From: VXNJ01 sp965217845
GTDB taxonomy: Bacteria; Chloroflexota; UBA11872; VXNJ01
DNA length: 64,000 nucleotides
Reading direction: 5' to 3'
Assembly: GCA_965217845.1 (NCBI GenBank)
Contig: OZ244573.1
Span: 2,170,001 to 2,234,000, forward strand
Shown here in pieces: positions 43,769 to 52,156 of this stretch. Under the pieces are notes generated by a model that saw only the letters and a program-made list of their open reading frames with translations, ran no database searches and was not told the DNA's origin. Position numbers and translations under genes: made by a program. Every line of letters begins with the position of its first letter. Within the stretch, counting starts at the first letter, position 1.

Positions 43769-43787
43769 TATATATTTATGTTAATTT
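43769..43787. promoter_or_regulatory. AT-rich patch in the divergent promoter region
   Basis: A 19-bp run TATATATTTATGTTAATTT is the most AT-rich stretch of the neighbourhood and lies between the divergent cyclase and LarA-type genes. Probably the promoter core of one or both. A precise -35/-10 pair is not assigned. Confidence 0.45.
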
Positions 43788-43856
43788 GAGGCGACTTTTC
43801 GCACAGCGCCGCGGCGCTTGCGATCCGACCGCCCCGTCGCAGGAGGCGAATGCGAA

Positions 43857-45113
43857 TTGGCCGTGATCGATCTTGCCTACGGCCGCGGGCGACTCCCGGT
43901 CGTGCTACCGACGTCCGCGCAGGCGATCAGTCCACGGTTTCCGGAGCCGCTGGCCGACCCGGTTGCCGCGCTCCGAAACAGCCTGGCCGACCCGTTGGCC
44001 ACCGCGCCGCTGGCGGAAACCGTCGGCCGCGGCGACAGCCTGGCGATCATCTTCTGCGACTACACCCGGCCGGCACCTAGCCGTTTGATGATCGAGGCCG
44101 TTATCGACGCCCTGCCGAGCGGTTACCGGGGACCGATCGCGCTGATCAACGCGCTGGGCCTGCATCGACCCAATTCGCAATCCGAACTGGAACAGATGCT
44201 GGGGCCGGAACTGCTTGCCCGCTATCGGGTGATCCAACCGGGCAACAACGGCGCTGACTACGTTGCCGTCGGGGAGACCTCGTCGGGGCGACCGGTGCGC
44301 CTGTGCCGCCAGTATGTAGAAGCCGACCACCGGGTTACGACCGGGTTCGTCGAACCGCACTTCTTCGCCGGTTTCTCCGGCGGCGCCAAGCTCACTCTGC
44401 CGGGCGTGGCGGCGCCCGAATCAATCCTGGCCAACCATGACGCCGAATTGATCGACCACCCCGAATCGACCTGGGGTAGCACTGCCGCCAATCCGATCTT
44501 TCGCGAACAGCGTGAAGCGGCCGCGCTCTGTCCGCCGGACCTGATCCTGAACGTGACCCTGGACGCCCAGAAACGGATCACCGAGGTGTTTTGCGGCGAA
44601 CTGGTCGCGGCTCATGATCGGGCCTGCCGCCGTGTCGCCGCCAACTCAATCGTCGGCGTAGGCGAACGCTTCGACCTGGTAATCAGTTCCAACAGCGGTT
44701 TTCCCCTTGACCAGAATTTCTACCAGGCGGTGAAGGGGCTTTCGGCGGCGGCCCGAATCGTTACCCGTGGGGGCGACCTGGTAATCGTCAGCGAGTGCAG
44801 CGAGGGCCTGGGGCACGGACATTTCGGCCAATACCTGCAGCGCGGACTCGCGCCGGCCGATCTATTGCGCCAGATCCGTTGCCAGCCACACCCTCGAGCC
44901 GATCAATGGCAAGCCCAGATTCTGGCCGGCATCCAGGCGCGCGCGCGGGTGCATGTCTTCAGCGAGGGCCTTTCACCCGAGATCGTCACCGCGATCGGGT
45001 GCCGCCCCTGCAACGACATCGCCGCCCTGACTCAGCAATTGGCCAGCGCGCGACCAGACCTGCGGATTGCAGTTCTGCCGGAAGGTCCACTTACCATTGC
45101 GCGGGCGGCCTAG
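43857..45113 (+). CDS. LarA-family nickel-pincer racemase/epimerase-like protein
   Basis: 418 residues. Residues matching Lactobacillus LarA Arg75, His108, His174, Lys184 and His200 are seen as Arg71 (DYTRPAPSR), His103 (GLHRPNS), His168 (VEPHFFAGFSG), Lys178 (SGGAKLTLPG) and His194 (ILANHDAEL). The pincer-cofactor Lys and both metal-side His are therefore kept. Racemises or epimerises a 2-hydroxy acid. No larB, larC or larE (cofactor synthesis) lies in the window. TTG 43857 follows AGGAGG by 10 bases; an out-of-frame ATG at 43850 can be ignored. Confidence 0.85.
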   Translation: MAVIDLAYGRGRLPVVLPTSAQAISPRFPEPLADPVAALRNSLADPLATAPLAETVGRGDSLAIIFCDYTRPAPSRLMIEAVIDALPSGYRGPIALINALGLHRPNSQSELEQMLGPELLARYRVIQPGNNGADYVAVGETSSGRPVRLCRQYVEADHRVTTGFVEPHFFAGFSGGAKLTLPGVAAPESILANHDAELIDHPESTWGSTAANPIFREQREAAALCPPDLILNVTLDAQKRITEVFCGELVAAHDRACRRVAANSIVGVGERFDLVISSNSGFPLDQNFYQAVKGLSAAARIVTRGGDLVIVSECSEGLGHGHFGQYLQRGLAPADLLRQIRCQPHPRADQWQAQILAGIQARARVHVFSEGLSPEIVTAIGCRPCNDIAALTQQLASARPDLRIAVLPEGPLTIARAA

Positions 45114-45151
45114 CCAGGGATCCGGCCAACTCCCGCGACTCCGGCAATTTT

Positions 45152-45157
45152 TATAAT
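45152..45157 (+). promoter_or_regulatory. Possible -10 element of groES-groEL
   Basis: A perfect TATAAT (in CAATTTTTATAATTC) sits about 100 bp before groES in otherwise G+C-rich DNA. No matching -35 at 16-18 bp and no CIRCE inverted repeat were found, so the call is tentative. Confidence 0.4.
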
Positions 45158-45255
45158 TCTCCGGCCGCGGCGCGGCGGTATAGCCACGCCCCGGACCGAT
45201 CTCCGTATCGAAACCGTGCCGATCGCACTCCACCTTTGCAAAAGGAATTCTGGCG

Positions 45256-45546
45256 ATGTCCAACATCAAACCCCTTGGCGACCGCTTGCTGATCAAGCCC
45301 ACCGAACGCGAAGAAATGACCAGCTCTGGCCTGGTACTTCCCGACACCGCGAAGGAAAAGCCGATGGAAGGCGAGGTCATTGCGGCAGGTCCGGGATCGC
45401 GCAACGACAAAGGTGAGCGCGCCGAGCTCGACGTCAAGGTCGGCGACACCGTCCTGTTCGCCAAGTACGCCGGGACCGAGTTCAAGTCCGACGGCGTCGA
45501 GTATCTCATCATCGCCGAGCGCGACGTACTCGCGGTAGTCGGGTAA
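45256..45546 (+). CDS. groES: Co-chaperonin GroES
   Basis: 96 residues. N-terminal KPLGDRLLIKPTEREEMTSS, mobile-loop region TSSGLVLPDTAKEKPMEG, and the ending FAKYAGTEFKSDGVEYLIIA are standard. The lid of the chaperonin folding chamber. 53 bp before groEL. Confidence 0.98.
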   Translation: MSNIKPLGDRLLIKPTEREEMTSSGLVLPDTAKEKPMEGEVIAAGPGSRNDKGERAELDVKVGDTVLFAKYAGTEFKSDGVEYLIIAERDVLAVVG

Positions 45547-45599
45547 AAACCCGCGCCCACCCAGCCTAAACCCAGACCACTCACAGGGACCCTACCGCA

Positions 45600-47255
45600 A
45601 TGCCGCCCAAGGGCGTTAAGTTCTCAGACGAAGCTCGCCGCGACTTGATCAAGGGGGTCGACCTTATTGCAAATATCGTCGGCTCCACCTACGGTCCGCG
45701 AGGCCGCAACGTCATGTACGAGCGGTTTCAGTCCGCCGAGGTGACCAACGACGGCGACCAGATTGCCAAGCAATTTGCCGAATCGTACTCCGACCCTTTC
45801 ATGAACATCGGCGTCCAGATCGTCAAGGAAGCCGCGATGAAGACGGGTGAAGCGGTCGGCGACGGAACAACCGGTTCGGTGGTCCTGACGCAGTCGATCG
45901 CCCGCCAAGGATTGCGCAATCTGGCCGCCGGCGCCAATGCGATGATCCTGAAAAAGGGCGTCGACCGGGCGGCCCGAATGGCCCGTGAATACATTCGCTC
46001 GATCGCGCGGCCGGTGGCCAGCTCGGAAGACATCGAACGGGTGGCTTCGATCGCGGCCAATGATCCCGAGATCGGCGAATTCATTGCCGAGGTCATGGAG
46101 CGGGTCGGCAACGACGGCCTGGTGCAGGTTGACGAAACTCGCAGCGGCGTAGAGCTCTCTACCCGCTACGTGGAGGGCATGCAGCTTGACAAAGGCTGGA
46201 TCTCGCCCTACTTCGTCACCAACGCCGAGCGCATGGAAGCCTACCTGGACCGGCCGCGCGTGCTGCTGGCCGATTCGAAGATCTCCAGCGCCAGTGCCTT
46301 GGCGCCGTTTCTGGACCGGATCCTGGCCGCCGGCGTACGCAACCTGTTCATCGCCGCGACCAACATCGACGGCGATGCACTGGCGCTATTGATCATGAAC
46401 AAATTGCGCGGCAAATTAAACGTCGCGGCGATCAAAGCGCCATCCTACGGTGAGCGAATGCGCGCCATCTTGATGGACATGGGGGCAATGACCGGCGCCA
46501 CCGTCTTCTCCGACCACGTCGGTTTTTCCTGGCAGGAGGCTGATGTGAGTTGGCTCGGGCAGGCCGATCGGGTCACGATCGGCCGCATGGCCACGATCCT
46601 GCTGGAGAGTCCCGGGCACGATGCCGCGGTGCAGGCCCGCGCCGAGCAGATCCGCACTCAGCTGGAGACCACCGAGTCCGACTGGGACCGCGAAAAGCTG
46701 GAGGAGCGCCTGGCGCGCCTCACCGGCGGTGTCGGGATCATTTCGGTCGGGGCGGCCACCGAATTGGAATTGCGCGAACGCAAAGCGCGCGCCGAGGACG
46801 GTGTGTCGACGACCCGCGCGGCGATCCGCGAAGGGATCGTCCCAGGTGGAGGCGGAAGCTATCTGCGAGCCGCCGAGGCGCTCGACCTCGAGCAGTTCCC
46901 GGAAGGCGACGAACGCACCGGAGCCGCGATCGTCAAGCGAGCCCTGCGCGGCCCGCTGCGGCGAATCGCCAGAAACGCCGGAGCGGTGCCATCGCTGGTA
47001 ATTGATTCAGTGCTCGAGTCCTCGAATCCTTGGTTTGGATGGAATGCCGACAGCGATGAATTCGGCGACCTCTACGAGATGGGCGTGGTCGACGCCGCCC
47101 ACGTAGCTTGCGTTGCGCTGGACAACGCCGTCTCGGCGGCTACCATGCTGCTGACCACCGAGGCCTTGGTGGCCGAGCTGCCGCAACCGGCGGCCCCGGT
47201 ATCGCCCGAGTCGATGGCTGGCGACATGCACAACATGGGAGTTGACGGGTTCTGA
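45600..47255 (+). CDS. groEL: Chaperonin GroEL (divergent copy)
   Basis: 551 residues, group I chaperonin. ATP-site Asp residues are kept: EVTNDGDQIA (Asp52), GDGTTGSVVL (Asp87) and RAEDGVSTTRAA (Asp398). Other blocks: RGRNVMYERF, ALRGPLRRIARNAG. Divergence is visible: GDGTTG instead of GDGTTT, an Asp/Gly-rich region TGATVFSDHVGFS in the apical domain, and a C-terminal tail MAGDMHNMGVDGF without the GGM repeats. It may be a paralogue rather than the sole housekeeping copy. The next gene starts 31 bp after the stop. Confidence 0.95.
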   Translation: MPPKGVKFSDEARRDLIKGVDLIANIVGSTYGPRGRNVMYERFQSAEVTNDGDQIAKQFAESYSDPFMNIGVQIVKEAAMKTGEAVGDGTTGSVVLTQSIARQGLRNLAAGANAMILKKGVDRAARMAREYIRSIARPVASSEDIERVASIAANDPEIGEFIAEVMERVGNDGLVQVDETRSGVELSTRYVEGMQLDKGWISPYFVTNAERMEAYLDRPRVLLADSKISSASALAPFLDRILAAGVRNLFIAATNIDGDALALLIMNKLRGKLNVAAIKAPSYGERMRAILMDMGAMTGATVFSDHVGFSWQEADVSWLGQADRVTIGRMATILLESPGHDAAVQARAEQIRTQLETTESDWDREKLEERLARLTGGVGIISVGAATELELRERKARAEDGVSTTRAAIREGIVPGGGGSYLRAAEALDLEQFPEGDERTGAAIVKRALRGPLRRIARNAGAVPSLVIDSVLESSNPWFGWNADSDEFGDLYEMGVVDAAHVACVALDNAVSAATMLLTTEALVAELPQPAAPVSPESMAGDMHNMGVDGF

Positions 47256-47286
47256 CCCGGCAGCGACGTACGCCCTGACCCGTTCG

Positions 47287-48405
47287 ATGGCCAGGGCGAT
47301 GCAAGACATCGCCATCGTCGGTGCGGGGATCACTGGGACGGCAGCCGCCTACTACCTCTCGCGAGCGGGTCGAAACTGCCTGCTGATTGAAGCCGATGCG
47401 GTAGCTTCCGGAGCTTCGGGGTGGTCAGCAGGGTTGATAACCCCTCCAATCGGGCCGCGCTTGCGGGGACCGCTGGGCGAACTGGCCCAGGCGGCGTTCG
47501 ATCTGCATGCGGCCCTGCCCGACCAGCTGCGAGGCAACCGGGGCGGGGGTTACGATCTGCGGCGCGGCGGGACCATTCTGGTGGCGCCGAACGAGGCCGC
47601 CGCCGAAGGTATGGCCAGCCAATTGGATCACCCGGCGGCCGCCGCCCGCGGGGCGCGCTGGCTGAACTCGCGCCAGACGCGGGAGCTGTGCACCTGGATT
47701 GATCAACCGCAGGCCGGCGGCGTTTTCGAGCCGGGCGCGGCCAATCTGGAGCCGAATCGAATCACATTGGCGTTCAGCGGCGCCGCACAAGACCACGGCG
47801 CCCGCCTGGTGTTCGACTCGATCAACGCGGTTGAAAAGATCACCGACGGATTCCGCCTGCGGGGTTCAATCGCCGACTACCGGGCCGCCCAGGTGCTGCT
47901 GGCGGCCGGACCCTGGACCGGAGCACTCGCCCGGCAACTGGGTCTTGAAGGCGCGATCGAGCCGTTAAAGGGCCAGATCCTGCGGCTGCGGCTGCCGCCG
48001 CCATATTGCCCGGTTGGCTTTTCCGATCCCGACGGCAATTACCTCGCTCCCCGCCCCGGCGGCCAAGTCTGGATTGGAACGACCGAGGAAACGGTCGGAT
48101 TCGACCGAAAACCAACCGCTACGGCCCGCACTCTGCTGTTGGGCAACGCCCGCCGCTACTGCTCGCGTATCGATTCGGCCACGGTGGTTGCCCACACCGC
48201 TTGCCTGCGCCCGATGTCTCCTGACGGGCTACCGGTGATCGGCGCACTGCCCGGCGCACCCGGGGCCTGGATCTGCTCCGGGCACGGACGCGCCGGGATG
48301 TTGCTGGGTCCGCTGAGCGCGCGCGAGCTCGCCAACCTGATGCTTGAACGCGAGACGGCGATTTCGCTGGCGCCATTTGACCCGGGACGGTTCGGCGGCG
48401 GATAG
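47287..48405 (+). CDS. FAD-dependent amino acid oxidase-like protein (DAO family)
   Basis: About 373 residues. GxGxxG FAD motif DIAIVGAGITGTAAAYYLSR, LIEADAVASGASGWSAG, and the C-terminal SPDGLPVIGALP and SGHGRAGMLLGP pattern fit glycine oxidase / D-amino acid dehydrogenase / hydroxyproline dehydrogenase-type enzymes. ATGs at 47287 and 47299 are both possible starts. It lies 31 bp after groEL and 21 bp before the aminotransferase gene. Confidence 0.85.
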   Translation: MARAMQDIAIVGAGITGTAAAYYLSRAGRNCLLIEADAVASGASGWSAGLITPPIGPRLRGPLGELAQAAFDLHAALPDQLRGNRGGGYDLRRGGTILVAPNEAAAEGMASQLDHPAAAARGARWLNSRQTRELCTWIDQPQAGGVFEPGAANLEPNRITLAFSGAAQDHGARLVFDSINAVEKITDGFRLRGSIADYRAAQVLLAAGPWTGALARQLGLEGAIEPLKGQILRLRLPPPYCPVGFSDPDGNYLAPRPGGQVWIGTTEETVGFDRKPTATARTLLLGNARRYCSRIDSATVVAHTACLRPMSPDGLPVIGALPGAPGAWICSGHGRAGMLLGPLSARELANLMLERETAISLAPFDPGRFGGG

Positions 48406-48426
48406 TACCTTCCAAAAGGAATACCA

Positions 48427-49641
48427 ATGATCAATCCACCTCCCGAGCAGGGACCACCCGTCGATCTGGCAAGCCTGCTTTCAGCGCACGGACGCTTGCG
48501 CCGGAGCCTCGAAGCAGACGATCCAATCGAGGCCAGCACCCAGATACAATTCCCGCTCGGCGGTGGACAACCCGACCCCCATTCCTTTCCGCTGGCATGG
48601 CTGGCCGGTTCGGCGGCACGCGTCCTGGAATCTGACCCGGGCGCTTTGCTCTATGGGCCCGGCCAAGGCCACCTGCCGTTGCGGGAAGTGATCGGCGCCA
48701 AGGTCCGGCGTCTTGAAGCCCTGTCCGTTGATCCGGAACAGCTGCTGATAACCAACGGTGCGGCGCAAGCCCTGGGTCTTTTGGCGACCGCCCTACTTGA
48801 TCCCGGCGACGTGGTGCTGATCGACGAAGTCAGCTGGGGCGCGGGTTTTTTCAACGGTTTCGGTGCCGATCTGCACCCGGTTCGCTGGGACGACGATGGA
48901 CCACTTCTGCGGGACATCGAAGACGCTTGCCGTCAGCGACGGGTGAAGGCCTTCTACACCATCCCGACGTTCCAGAATCCGCTCGGGGGCAGTGCCACCC
49001 TGGAGCGCCGCCTGCGGGTATTGGAGTTGGCGGCACGATACGGATTCCTAATCGCCGAAGACGACGCCTATTACGAACTTCGGTTCGAGGGTGAGCGCGT
49101 GCCGAGCCTATTCGAACTGGCCGGCGGGAAGGGAGTGGTGCGGACTGGCACCTTTTCGAAAATCCTGGGCGCCGGCACCCGCCTCGGCTGGGCGATGGCC
49201 GACCGCGAGACGGTGGGCCTGCTTGCCGCCCACAAATACGACCTCGGGGCCAGCCCGCTCACCAGCCGCATCGTTACCGATTTCATGCGCCGCCACATGT
49301 TCGCCCACATCCGGCGTCTGCAACGCGTCTACCGCGGCAAGCGGGACGCCCTCCTGGAAGTGTTCGATCAGGAACTGGCGAACGCTCCGGTCGAGTGGTC
49401 GCGGCCCCAGGGGGGATTTTTCTGCTGGCTCCGGCTCCCCGAAGGAGTCAGCGCCGTCGCCTGCGAAAGTGCCCTGGCCCAGCATGGCGTGGACGTTTGG
49501 GCGGGGTCGTGGTTCCGCCCTGACGGATCCGATGACAACTGCCTGCGAGTCGCCTACTCCTACGCCGACCTGGAACAGATTCGCAGCGGTGCCGAAATCA
49601 TCTGCCGGGAGTTGCGTCGGCAGGTCAAGTGGCGATCATAA
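48427..49641 (+). CDS. PLP-dependent aminotransferase (class I/II, MocR-like without DNA-binding domain)
   Basis: 404 residues. PLP lysine in TGTFSKILGAGTRLGW; core blocks NGAAQALGLLATALLDPGD, IPTFQNPLGG, EDDAYYEL. Closest to the 2-aminoadipate/branched aromatic aminotransferase (LysN-like) branch. ATG 48427 has AAAAGGA 6 bases before. 21 bp after the oxidase gene and 31 bp before the dehydrogenase gene, suggesting one pathway with both. Confidence 0.88.
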   Translation: MINPPPEQGPPVDLASLLSAHGRLRRSLEADDPIEASTQIQFPLGGGQPDPHSFPLAWLAGSAARVLESDPGALLYGPGQGHLPLREVIGAKVRRLEALSVDPEQLLITNGAAQALGLLATALLDPGDVVLIDEVSWGAGFFNGFGADLHPVRWDDDGPLLRDIEDACRQRRVKAFYTIPTFQNPLGGSATLERRLRVLELAARYGFLIAEDDAYYELRFEGERVPSLFELAGGKGVVRTGTFSKILGAGTRLGWAMADRETVGLLAAHKYDLGASPLTSRIVTDFMRRHMFAHIRRLQRVYRGKRDALLEVFDQELANAPVEWSRPQGGFFCWLRLPEGVSAVACESALAQHGVDVWAGSWFRPDGSDDNCLRVAYSYADLEQIRSGAEIICRELRRQVKWRS

Positions 49642-49672
49642 TGGGCCGAGATCACCGGGGAGGGGTTGCCAA

Positions 49673-50734
49673 GTGAGCGAGCCGGGGAATGGAGTCCGTC
49701 TTGACGCGGGCGAACTGGAAGCATTTAGCACGGCGCTGTTTGTCGCCTGCGGGGTCGGGGCCGAGGGGGCCCGCCTCACCGCCCGCAGCCTGGTGTGGGC
49801 CGACCTGCGCGGGGTTTATTCGCACGGAGTTGTCCGCCTTCAACCCACCTACCTAAAGAGCCTGCAGGCGGGCCAGATCAACCCCCAGCCGAGCATTGCG
49901 ACGCTGTTCGAGGGCCCGGCGTTTGCGGTCATCGACGGCGATCGCGGACTCGGCCAGATCGCGGCCGCAAGGGCCATGCAGTCGGCCATGGACAAGGCAC
50001 GGACCTGCGGAATCGGACTGGCGTGCGTGCGCAATTCGCGGCACTTCGGGGCCGCCGCCTACTGGCCGATGCAGGCCGCCCAAGCGCAGATGATTGGATT
50101 CGCCTGTTCCAATGGCGGCAAGGTCAACACCGCCCCCTACGGGGGGTCGCAGTCGGTGATGGGCAACAATCCGCACGCCTGGGTCATTCCGGCCGGGAAG
50201 GATCGCCCGGTCATATTGGACATGGCCACCGGAGTCGCGGCAATGGGCAAGGTCGCCATGGCGCGCCTTCACGGTACGCCGCTGCCGTCCGGTTGGTGCC
50301 TGGACGCCGACGGCAACGACACCACCGACCCCGACGCAGCCGTTACGATGCTGCCCGCCGGTGGGCCCAAGGGTTACGCGATCGGTTACATACTCGACCT
50401 GCTCTCGGGATCGCTGGCCGGCGCCCACACGTCCACCGTAAAAGCGCTGAGCGGGATGAGCGGGGAGGAAGCCGAGCAGACCGGAATGACCTTCCTGGCG
50501 ATCGAAATCGCCGCGGTCACCAATGCCGATCAATTCGCCGCCTCCGCCGACGGCACCGCCGAACTGGTTCGGGCCACGCCGCCACGTCCCGGGTTCGAGC
50601 GCGTGTATGTACCAGGCGAGATCGAATGGGGGACCTACGACGATCGGATCGTGAACGGCATCCCGACCTCCGGTGCCGAACTGGGAGTGTTGCAACAGAT
50701 GGCCCGCGAGCACGGGGTTAGTCCGATCGGTTGA
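49673..50734 (+). CDS. Ldh-family (malate/lactate/delta1-piperideine-2-carboxylate type) NAD(P)H dehydrogenase
   Basis: 353 residues, non-Rossmann LDH2/MDG family. Hallmarks: SLVWADLRGVYSHGVVRL, RNSRHFGAAAYWPMQA (catalytic His), NNPHAWVIPAG and GPKGYAIGYILDLLSGSLAG. Family members reduce 2-oxo acids or cyclic imines (DpkA, LhpD). GTG 49673 has GGGGAGGGG about 9 bases before. Product of the same run as the oxidase and aminotransferase, so a role in cyclic imino-acid metabolism is inferred. Confidence 0.88.
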   Translation: MSEPGNGVRLDAGELEAFSTALFVACGVGAEGARLTARSLVWADLRGVYSHGVVRLQPTYLKSLQAGQINPQPSIATLFEGPAFAVIDGDRGLGQIAAARAMQSAMDKARTCGIGLACVRNSRHFGAAAYWPMQAAQAQMIGFACSNGGKVNTAPYGGSQSVMGNNPHAWVIPAGKDRPVILDMATGVAAMGKVAMARLHGTPLPSGWCLDADGNDTTDPDAAVTMLPAGGPKGYAIGYILDLLSGSLAGAHTSTVKALSGMSGEEAEQTGMTFLAIEIAAVTNADQFAASADGTAELVRATPPRPGFERVYVPGEIEWGTYDDRIVNGIPTSGAELGVLQQMAREHGVSPIG

Positions 50735-51137
50735 CCCCTCACCAGCGCCGGCGAGAACCCTCCGAGCGGGGTCGCCGAAGCGGTTTTCGCCGTTCGCAAA
50801 ACCCAAATGATCTGCGCCGCCGTTCAGCCGGGTTCACCAGCGGTGGCCTCTGCCCGGTGGCCCGGACTGTTTGCTGTGGCAGCCTGGTCTGAAAAACCGC
50901 CCTGGCGCCGACGCCACGCGCAAGGTCAATTCGCAGCTAGGTTGCGCTCCGGCCGCCGCCCTTGCGGGGCCACCCGCCGCCGCGGCGCGCAAGCTTTCCG
51001 CTCGCACCTTGACGGAGACGGCAAAAATTTGCTCGGATTGCCAGGCCGCGACGTTCACGAATAAATTTGAATAGTCGCGAAGGGAACCCACTGGTGTTCC
51101 CCATTGGCGTGGACTTTGATCTTCAAGCGGAGATTCG
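50735..51137. other. Intergenic region of about 400 bp before the ZIP gene
   Basis: No convincing gene: the only long frame (50807-51064) is Arg-rich low complexity. Contains GC-rich repeats of GCCGCC/GGCGGC type near 50950-50985 and a patch AATAAATTTGAATAG near 51060. A separate inverted repeat is listed at 51082. Confidence 0.5.
51082..51101. repeat. Inverted repeat 37 bp before the ZIP transporter gene
   Basis: GGGAAC (51082-51087) pairs with GTTCCC (51096-51101); CCA and TGG inside can add three more pairs with one bulge. Could be a metal-regulator operator or a leader hairpin; unproven. Confidence 0.45.
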
Positions 51138-52016
51138 GTGTCGTCATTGGAAATAGATCTCCTTGCATTCAAAGGGTTCGCGGCGGCGGCGATGATCGGC
51201 ACCGCCCTAATCGGTGGCGTCATCCCGATGATCGCCGCCAACATGGCCGGCCGGCAGCGTTTTTTCTCGTTCGGCAACGCCTTCACCGGTGGACTTTTCC
51301 TAGGGCTCGGATTCATTCACTTTCTTCCCGAGGGGATCCACGAACTCGAAGCGCTCGTAAATTACCCCTTGGCGGTTCTGGTGGCGACCATCGGGCTCGG
51401 CGTTTTGCTGCTAATTGACCGCGTCATCCTCGGCGATCCCTACGACGAGGACGACCTCACCAGGAAGAACCCGCGTGCGTTTTATCCGTACCTGCTATTG
51501 GCGCTCCTCTCAGTCCACTCATTGGTAGTTGGCGTTTCGCTAGGGCTCGAGGACCACCTGTTGGCTGCGGTCGTCATAGCCGTGGGCGTGCTGGTTCACA
51601 AGGGATCGGAAACCTTTGCGTTGTCGGTGAGCACGCAGACGGCCGGATTTGCGGCGAGAGCCCAGAAAACCATCCTGGGGTCCTTTGCCGTAATGACCCC
51701 GGTAGGGATCGCGCTTGGCTTGCTGGCCACCACAGCCCTCGGCCAAAACCAAACCGCCCAGGCTTGGGCCGTCGGGATATTTAATTCGTTCGCGGCTGGA
51801 ACATTCATTTACATAGCGATCACCGACATGATCGATGCCGAACTGGCGCGGCGTGATGTTCGGGTAGCCGAATTCGTGATGAGTGTCATCACCGGTACGG
51901 ATGACGTACCCATGCCGACAAAGGACACCGATCGATGGTGGAAGTTCCTTCTGATCATCGCCGGAGTTGCCCTGATCGCGGTGCTGGCCGAATTGACGCA
52001 CGCACCTCACGCTTAG
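51138..52016 (+). CDS. ZIP-family divalent metal transporter
   Basis: 292 residues, about eight membrane helices. Metal-site helices: HSLVVGVSLGLEDHL (TM4, His) and VGVLVHKGSETFALSVS (TM5, His and Glu). The wording is nearer the eukaryotic ZIP1-3 pattern (HS...G..LGL..., LLHKG) than ZupT. Acidic loop GDPYDEDDL. Probably imports zinc or another divalent metal. A strong ribosome binding site is AGCGGAG upstream of the GTG at 51138. Confidence 0.85.
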   Translation: MSSLEIDLLAFKGFAAAAMIGTALIGGVIPMIAANMAGRQRFFSFGNAFTGGLFLGLGFIHFLPEGIHELEALVNYPLAVLVATIGLGVLLLIDRVILGDPYDEDDLTRKNPRAFYPYLLLALLSVHSLVVGVSLGLEDHLLAAVVIAVGVLVHKGSETFALSVSTQTAGFAARAQKTILGSFAVMTPVGIALGLLATTALGQNQTAQAWAVGIFNSFAAGTFIYIAITDMIDAELARRDVRVAEFVMSVITGTDDVPMPTKDTDRWWKFLLIIAGVALIAVLAELTHAPHA

Positions 52017-52156
52017 TAGGACGGATCGCGACCGTGCCGCGCCCAAGTCGCGGCGATGCTGTAGGGCTTTCGATGACCATAGAGTTGGTGAGAATGCAGG
52101 TTCGTGAACGCGATCCCGCCCGGAAGTTTCCCATCAAGTGGAGGGTGCTTTGAACC

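Noticed and set aside
45110..45255. CIRCE element before groES
   Set aside because: Only a GCACTC half-like string is present (near 45225); no 9-bp spaced inverted partner.
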